Shown one piece after another: positions 40,250-44,421 of a stretch of DNA of 44,421 nucleotides. Position 1 is the first letter of the stretch. Every line of letters begins with the position of its first letter. The notes below the pieces were generated by a model. It did not search any database. It worked only from the letters and a program-made list of their open reading frames with translations, and was not told where the DNA came from. A program made the position numbers and the translations under genes. Source of the stretch: an uncultured Porphyromonadaceae bacterium (GTDB taxonomy: Bacteria > Bacteroidota > Bacteroidia > Bacteroidales > Muribaculaceae); contig CAMWSS010000020.1 in NCBI GenBank assembly GCA_947177035.1, forward strand, positions 1 to 44,421, given 5' to 3'.

Positions 40250-41583
40250 TTCTGTGGCTGGTGCTTGTATTTGAAACAGATGGCGAAGAGCACAAGGACC
40301 ACAGCGGCGTATGCTGAGAAGATGAGCCATGTGTTGCTCCAGTCTCCGACCATGAAGTTGCCTTCATAGTGGCAGAAGTGGTTGACCACGGCGCCTGCGG
40401 CTATCATGCCGACAGTCGCGCCGATGCCGTTGGTCATCAGCATGAACAGGCCTTGGGCCGATGCCTGGATTTCGGGGCTGGTTTCGCGTTCGACGAATAA
40501 TGCGCCTGACACGTTGAAGAAGTCGAAAGCCACGCCATAGACTATCATTGACAGGATCAGCGCCAGCACTCCGGGAAATTCGGGTCCGCCGATGCTGAAC
40601 AGGCCGAAGCGGAGCACCCATGCTCCCATGGCCATAAGCATTACGTTTTTGATGCCGAAGCGTCGCAGGCAGAATGGGATCAGCAGGATGCAGAATGCTT
40701 CGGAAATTTGTGACAGAGAGGTGAGCAGGGTTGCGTTTTGTGCCGCAAAGGAGTCGGGAAATTCGGGAAGATAGCTGGTGATGAACGGGGTGGCGTATCC
40801 GTTTGTGATCTGGAGTGATACGCCCAAGAACATCGAGAAGATGAAGAAGATGGCCATTTTTCGCGTTTTGAATAGCCGGAGGGCATCGAACCCGAGCATC
40901 TGGGCCAGCGTTTTTTTCTGATTTTTGTTTTCGGCGACATTGCCTGTCAGCGGACATTCCGGCAGAGTCAGGCAGTAGAGTGCAAGGCAGAGTCCGAGAA
41001 TGGCGCAAACCAGCAACTGGTTGACAGTGTATTGGAAGCGGGGATCATAGGCTGAGCCTTCGCCAAGCGGGTTGGACAGAGAGAATCCGAATGTGCCGTC
41101 GGCCACGTAGAAGCTGTTGACAAACCACATTGCGGCGATGAAGCCGACGGTGCCGAGCACACGGATGGGCGGGAAGTCTTTGATTGTGTCGAGACCTGAC
41201 CGTTTCAGAATAGAGAATGCCGTGGTGTTTGCCAGGGCGATTGTCGGCATGAAGAATGCCACTGACAGGGTGTAGAGCGTGAAGAACGGAGCGAATTCCA
41301 ACGTGGGGTGAGTGGATCCATACCACCATGCGCAACCCATGAAGATTGCCGCCAGTGCATGACAGAGACCGAGAAGTCGTTGCGGCTGGACGTATTTGTC
41401 GGCGATCACGCCGATTATGGCCGGCATAAAGATTGACACGATGCCTTGCATGGCATAGAATAGCGGAATTTTTTCGCCGAGGCCGTGTGGGCCGAGATAG
41501 TTCGCCATGCAGGTCAGATAGCTTCCCCAGATTGCGAATTCGAGGAAGTTCATGACCGATAGTTTTGTCTTGATTCTGTTCAT
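40246..41583 (-). CDS. Nucleoside MFS transporter (NupG-like)
   Basis: Inner-membrane transporter of 445 aa with 12 predicted helices, of the nucleoside:proton symporter family. Typical features: LSVMNFLEFAIWGSYLT at the start, IIGVIADKYVQPQRLLGLCH (the loop 2-3 motif), LPEFPDSFAAQN, and PEIQASAQGLFMLMTNGIGATVG near the end. It would import nucleosides driven by the proton gradient; other sugar-like substrates are possible. It lies 6 nt after the bifunctional nuclease gene and its stop overlaps the GTG of rsmE. Confidence 0.88.
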   Translation of the reverse strand: MNRIKTKLSVMNFLEFAIWGSYLTCMANYLGPHGLGEKIPLFYAMQGIVSIFMPAIIGVIADKYVQPQRLLGLCHALAAIFMGCAWWYGSTHPTLEFAPFFTLYTLSVAFFMPTIALANTTAFSILKRSGLDTIKDFPPIRVLGTVGFIAAMWFVNSFYVADGTFGFSLSNPLGEGSAYDPRFQYTVNQLLVCAILGLCLALYCLTLPECPLTGNVAENKNQKKTLAQMLGFDALRLFKTRKMAIFFIFSMFLGVSLQITNGYATPFITSYLPEFPDSFAAQNATLLTSLSQISEAFCILLIPFCLRRFGIKNVMLMAMGAWVLRFGLFSIGGPEFPGVLALILSMIVYGVAFDFFNVSGALFVERETSPEIQASAQGLFMLMTNGIGATVGMIAAGAVVNHFCHYEGNFMVGDWSNTWLIFSAYAAVVLVLFAICFKYKHQPQK

Positions 41584-41589
41584 TGTCGG

Positions 41590-42159
41590 TTATGATCGTT
41601 TTTTCTTTTTGTCTATCAGTGAGTTGATGCGGGCTGCTTCTTCATAGTTTTCGGCTTTGACAGCTTCGTCCAGCATCTGGCGCAGTTGTTCTTCGGTCGG
41701 TTCGTTGTCGGTGGCAGCATTGGATTGTGTTGTTGGCTCGTTTTCGAGCACAAATCCGCATTCCTGGAGGATTTCTGGAGTGGTGTAGATCGGCGCTCCG
41801 GTGCGCATCGCGATGGCAATGGCGTCAGATGTTCTGGAATCGATGTTTACACGTCGTTCGCCATCGGTGAATCTTAGTTCGGAATAGAATACTCCGTCTT
41901 CAAATTTGTAGATGAATACTTCTTGCAGGGCAATGCCGAATGCGTGTGTCATTGTGGAGAAGAGGTCGTGGACCATCGGACGGCGTGACGCCGCCGACTG
42001 GTCGAGGCGTGCCGCGATGGCGTTTGCTTCAGGCACTCCTATCACCACCGGAATGCGTATCGGACCGTCGGCCTGTGCCAGAATTAAGGCATATGCGCCC
42101 TGACGGATCTGTCCGATCGACAGCCCGAGCACTTTGAGTCTGATTCGTGTGGCTGACAT
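41590..42159 (-). CDS. Bifunctional nuclease family protein (DUF151) with UVR motif
   Basis: Protein of 189 aa. Residues 1-135 form the DUF151 bifunctional nuclease domain: LSIGQIRQGAYALIL, IPVVIGVPEANAIA, RPMVHDLFSTM and the active-site-like RTSDAIAIAMRTGAPIY. The C-terminal 40 residues are a UVR motif (EEQLRQMLDEAVKAENYEEAARINSLIDKKKK), as in UvrB and UvrC, which mediates pairing with partners. Bacteroidetes members often carry both. DNase and RNase activity is known for some plant relatives; the role here is not known. It lies 8 nt after mnmA. Confidence 0.9.
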   Translation of the reverse strand: MSATRIRLKVLGLSIGQIRQGAYALILAQADGPIRIPVVIGVPEANAIAARLDQSAASRRPMVHDLFSTMTHAFGIALQEVFIYKFEDGVFYSELRFTDGERRVNIDSRTSDAIAIAMRTGAPIYTTPEILQECGFVLENEPTTQSNAATDNEPTEEQLRQMLDEAVKAENYEEAARINSLIDKKKKRS

Positions 42160-42167
42160 ATTTTGCG

Positions 42168-43235
42168 TTATCGGTTGATGTTCTGCCCTGTGATGACTCC
42201 GCTGCCATAGCAGATGCGTCGGTCGCGGTCGTATATGACAGCAAATTGCCCCGGGGCGATGCCTTGTATCTTCTCCTGGCTTTCGATCACGAATTCGCGG
42301 TCGGAGAGGCGGGTGAGAGTCGCCGGAATGAATTCTGGGGTGTGGCGGTTTTTGAATGTGATCTCGGTGAGAGATGGATCTTTGGTGATCCAGTGCATTT
42401 CGTCGAGGTGCAGGGTGTGTCCGTATTGCTTTTCCGTGTCATAGCCTTGTGAGACATAGACCACGTTGTCGTGGACGTTTTTTTTGACCACATACCATGG
42501 GCCGCCGCTCAGGCCGAGGCCTTTTCGCTGTCCGATGGTGTGGAACCAGAAGCCACGGTGTTCACCTAACTTGCGCCCTGTTTCCAGCTCGATGATCGGC
42601 CCGGCTTTTTCGCCGAGGTGCCGACGGATGAAGTCGTTGTAGTTTATTTTTCCAAGGAAGCATATTCCCTGGCTGTCGCGCCGGTATGCGTTGGGCAGCG
42701 CCTCCTGGATGGCAATTTCGCGCACACGGCTTTTGGGGATGTCGCCGATCGGAAACATCACGTGGCAAAGTTGCTGATATGTTATCTGCGCCAGAAAATC
42801 CGTCTGGTCCTTAACCGGGTCGGGAGCAGTGCCGAGATATGTCAGTCCGTCGTCGCCACACAGTGTGGTGGCATAGTGTCCGGTGGCGGTCTTGTCGAAG
42901 TCTTTTCCCCAGCGCTGTTCAAAATATCCGAGCTTTATCATGCGGTTGCACATGATGTCGGGATTGGGAGTGAGGCCTTCGCGCACGGTGCGAAGCGCGT
43001 ATTCCATCACAGAATCCCAGTATTCCTGGTGTAGGGAGACGACGTCGAACGGAAGGCCGTAACGTCGGGCTATCACCTGACACATTTCAATGTCTTCGTC
43101 GGCCGAGCAGTCACCCTCTCCGTTGTCGAGTCCTATCCTTATATAAAATAGGTGTATGTCGTGGCCTTGTTCAACGAGGCGGTGCACGGCCACGGCGCTG
43201 TCCACTCCGCCTGAAATCAGTGCTGCTATTCTCAT
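42168..43235 (-). CDS. mnmA: tRNA-specific 2-thiouridylase
   Basis: MnmA, 355 aa, adds sulfur at U34 of tRNA for Lys, Glu and Gln. The PP-loop SGGVDSAV (8-15) binds ATP; catalytic cysteines are Cys96 ([11 protein letters not shown]) and Cys192 (SQGICFLG). The specific segments [18 protein letters not shown] and [16 protein letters not shown] are present. Length and spacing are normal. The start overlaps the DUF5106 stop (ATGA), and the operon later contains rsmE, another RNA modification gene. Confidence 0.96.
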   Translation of the reverse strand: MRIAALISGGVDSAVAVHRLVEQGHDIHLFYIRIGLDNGEGDCSADEDIEMCQVIARRYGLPFDVVSLHQEYWDSVMEYALRTVREGLTPNPDIMCNRMIKLGYFEQRWGKDFDKTATGHYATTLCGDDGLTYLGTAPDPVKDQTDFLAQITYQQLCHVMFPIGDIPKSRVREIAIQEALPNAYRRDSQGICFLGKINYNDFIRRHLGEKAGPIIELETGRKLGEHRGFWFHTIGQRKGLGLSGGPWYVVKKNVHDNVVYVSQGYDTEKQYGHTLHLDEMHWITKDPSLTEITFKNRHTPEFIPATLTRLSDREFVIESQEKIQGIAPGQFAVIYDRDRRICYGSGVITGQNINR

Positions 43236-44137
43236 TGTTCTCTGCGGATTTGGTTCATGATCTCTTCGCAGGTCTGAATCATAAATGGTATGGTCAGATT
43301 CGTGCGGGTTATCACTTTATTGGAATCGACGATGTAGACGTTGGGAAGATGTCGCAGGTCGAAGTAGTCAAAAGCTTGAGGCAAGGCGGCGACGATCCAT
43401 TTTTGCGGCACGTTTTCCAGTGCTTTCCACCATGACTGGTCGGGAGTGCCCGGATATATGAATATCGGCTTTATCCATTCTGATTCGATCAGGGCCGATG
43501 CCGAGGCGTTGGCCTGGAGAAACAGACGCTCCATTCTGCCGTCGGGCGAATCGGGGATGTCGAAGATGAGGATGTATTCTCCCGAATAGGCGTCGGTGGT
43601 GTCGTTCAGCATAATGGTTGATCCGTCGGCCAGCGTCATTGGAATGGCCGGCAGAGCCGCGCCCTCTTTGGAATGGTTGATCACCTGGATCTGTCGTTTT
43701 AGCCGTTCACGGTCTGCGGCCGGTGTTTTTTTGTGCTTTGAGGCGGCAGTTGCGAAGCGGGCATAGATCTCTTCGTTTGGAAAATACGCACTGTCGGCAT
43801 AAAACAGCGCTTCGGCCATCCGGGTCAGTTCCACAAGGTCTTTTGGACGTTTGCTTACTTTGTCGATTAGATTGTCAATCGAGGCGAAAACGGTATCGGC
43901 GGCAGCCAGCGGGAAAATCTCGGCATATTCCCGGAGAGCGTTCTCCATCTTTTTGTGGGATGAAAACGCGCTTTTCCATGGACAATGATCCCAGAAGTGT
44001 TCGACTATATAGTTTGCTCGCGCGCGTCCGACAGGAAGCGATTCCGGCACGGCCGGATAAGGAAAGTATGAATCCGCATGGAGATTCATGCCGGTCAGCG
44101 ACGTTATTGCGATGATTAAAATCAGTAATCTGTTCAT
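43232..44137 (-). CDS. DUF5106-type exported protein with thioredoxin-like fold
   Basis: Secreted protein of 301 aa; signal peptide 1-21 (NLHADSYFP). The segment [16 protein letters not shown] followed by alpha helices is typical of DUF5106; the C-terminal 130 residues look like a thioredoxin/AhpC fold ([43 protein letters not shown]) but the usual CxxC is absent, so it is probably not redox active. Bacteroidetes proteins of this kind occur with other envelope genes; the function is unknown. It heads the operon, with a promoter at 44164-44195. Confidence 0.8.
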   Translation of the reverse strand: MNRLLILIIAITSLTGMNLHADSYFPYPAVPESLPVGRARANYIVEHFWDHCPWKSAFSSHKKMENALREYAEIFPLAAADTVFASIDNLIDKVSKRPKDLVELTRMAEALFYADSAYFPNEEIYARFATAASKHKKTPAADRERLKRQIQVINHSKEGAALPAIPMTLADGSTIMLNDTTDAYSGEYILIFDIPDSPDGRMERLFLQANASASALIESEWIKPIFIYPGTPDQSWWKALENVPQKWIVAALPQAFDYFDLRHLPNVYIVDSNKVITRTNLTIPFMIQTCEEIMNQIRREQ

Positions 44138-44163
44138 GGTTGAAGCTATATTATATTAGCCCA

Positions 44164-44195
44164 CAAAATTACACATTATATAAAAAACAACCAAA
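44164..44195 (-). promoter_or_regulatory. Promoter of the DUF5106-mnmA-rsmE operon
   Basis: Minus strand: TTTG (44195-44192), 20-nt spacer, TAATTTTG (44171-44164), 26 nt before the ATG at 44137. The remaining 44196-44421 is A+T-rich with no gene seen; a tandem GTTAAT motif lies at 44321. Confidence 0.65.
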
Positions 44196-44320
44196 TTTTC
44201 TTGAGAAGAGATGCCGTGGGTGGATTTCGGCGCTTTTCCGGCGAGTTTTTGATGGTGTGCCGGCGGTTGCTGAGTGGCGTGTTTTTGGGCGTTTTACGCG
44301 GATTGTTGGCTGTTGTTGAT

Positions 44321-44336
44321 GTTAATGAATGTTAAA
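44321..44336. repeat. Tandem GTTAAT-N4-GTTAAA motif
   Basis: GTTAAT (44321-44326), four bases, GTTAAA (44331-44336): the same spacing as the perfect copies, with one mismatch. It lies 150 bp upstream of the operon's -7 box, or may serve a gene beyond the right edge. Confidence 0.4.
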
Positions 44337-44421
44337 GTCGGAAATAAAAAAGTTGGTGTAAGCGGCTGTTTTGTAATGAATTGTGAAAAACATGTTGTAA
44401 AACATAAAAATTTGGGTGTTT

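Noticed and set aside
1-44421. tRNA, rRNA or CRISPR array
   Set aside because: No intergenic space holds a cloverleaf-like sequence with a T-loop GTTCRA motif in the right place, and no regularly spaced repeats of 25-40 bp were seen.

Overview
The window looks like a chromosomal segment of a Bacteroidales bacterium, most like the gut family Muribaculaceae. The evidence is the gene complement (choice-of-anchor and BNR proteins with type IX secretion tails, a PorE-like OmpA lipoprotein, GSCFA, DUF5106 and BACON-like lipoproteins) and repeated Bacteroidetes-type promoters (TTTG about 20 nt before TAnnTTTG). The genus-level guess is inference. There is no tRNA, rRNA, CRISPR array or recognisable insertion sequence. 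Most genes are G+C-rich; the stretch around 19.4-20.7 kb is visibly A+T-rich.

Left part (1-8 kb): a truncated minus-strand gene, an S9 peptidase lipoprotein, ribosomal protein genes rpsO and rpmE with a FadL-type porin between them, trmN6 coupled to a CPBP membrane protease, a small Lin1244-like gene that may be leaderless, and a BACON-like lipoprotein. 8.1-13.7 kb is a complete RND efflux operon (adaptor, pump, TolC channel). 13.8-19.4 kb is a methionine operon (Cys/Met PLP enzyme, metF, metH).

19.4-22 kb is an accessory patch: an A+T-rich sce7726-type PD-(D/E)XK nuclease gene, a truncated sce7725 partner, and an erythromycin-esterase-like lipoprotein. It abuts a metal ABC transporter (ATPase and binding lipoprotein) that has no permease gene beside it. 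A biotin-dependent carboxyltransferase lies upstream of those two genes. Two coupled genes for type IX-type cargo follow (25.5-28.8 kb), ending at a perfect palindromic terminator.

The right part is almost wholly minus strand and packed in three operons: hisS, HEAT protein, hydrolase, PorE-like, GSCFA (34.2 to 28.9 kb); TPR protein, GHL10 glycosidase, glycosyltransferase, membrane acyltransferase-like protein (39.2 to 34.3 kb); and DUF5106, mnmA, bifunctional nuclease, nucleoside MFS transporter, rsmE (44.1 to 39.5 kb). Many junctions are 1-4 nt stop/start overlaps, so translational coupling is common.

The observations most worth a second look are the nuclease patch with its broken partner, and a tandem ATTAAC-N4-ATTAAC motif that sits exactly 32 nt upstream of the -7 box of two different genes for exported proteins, in the same orientation.
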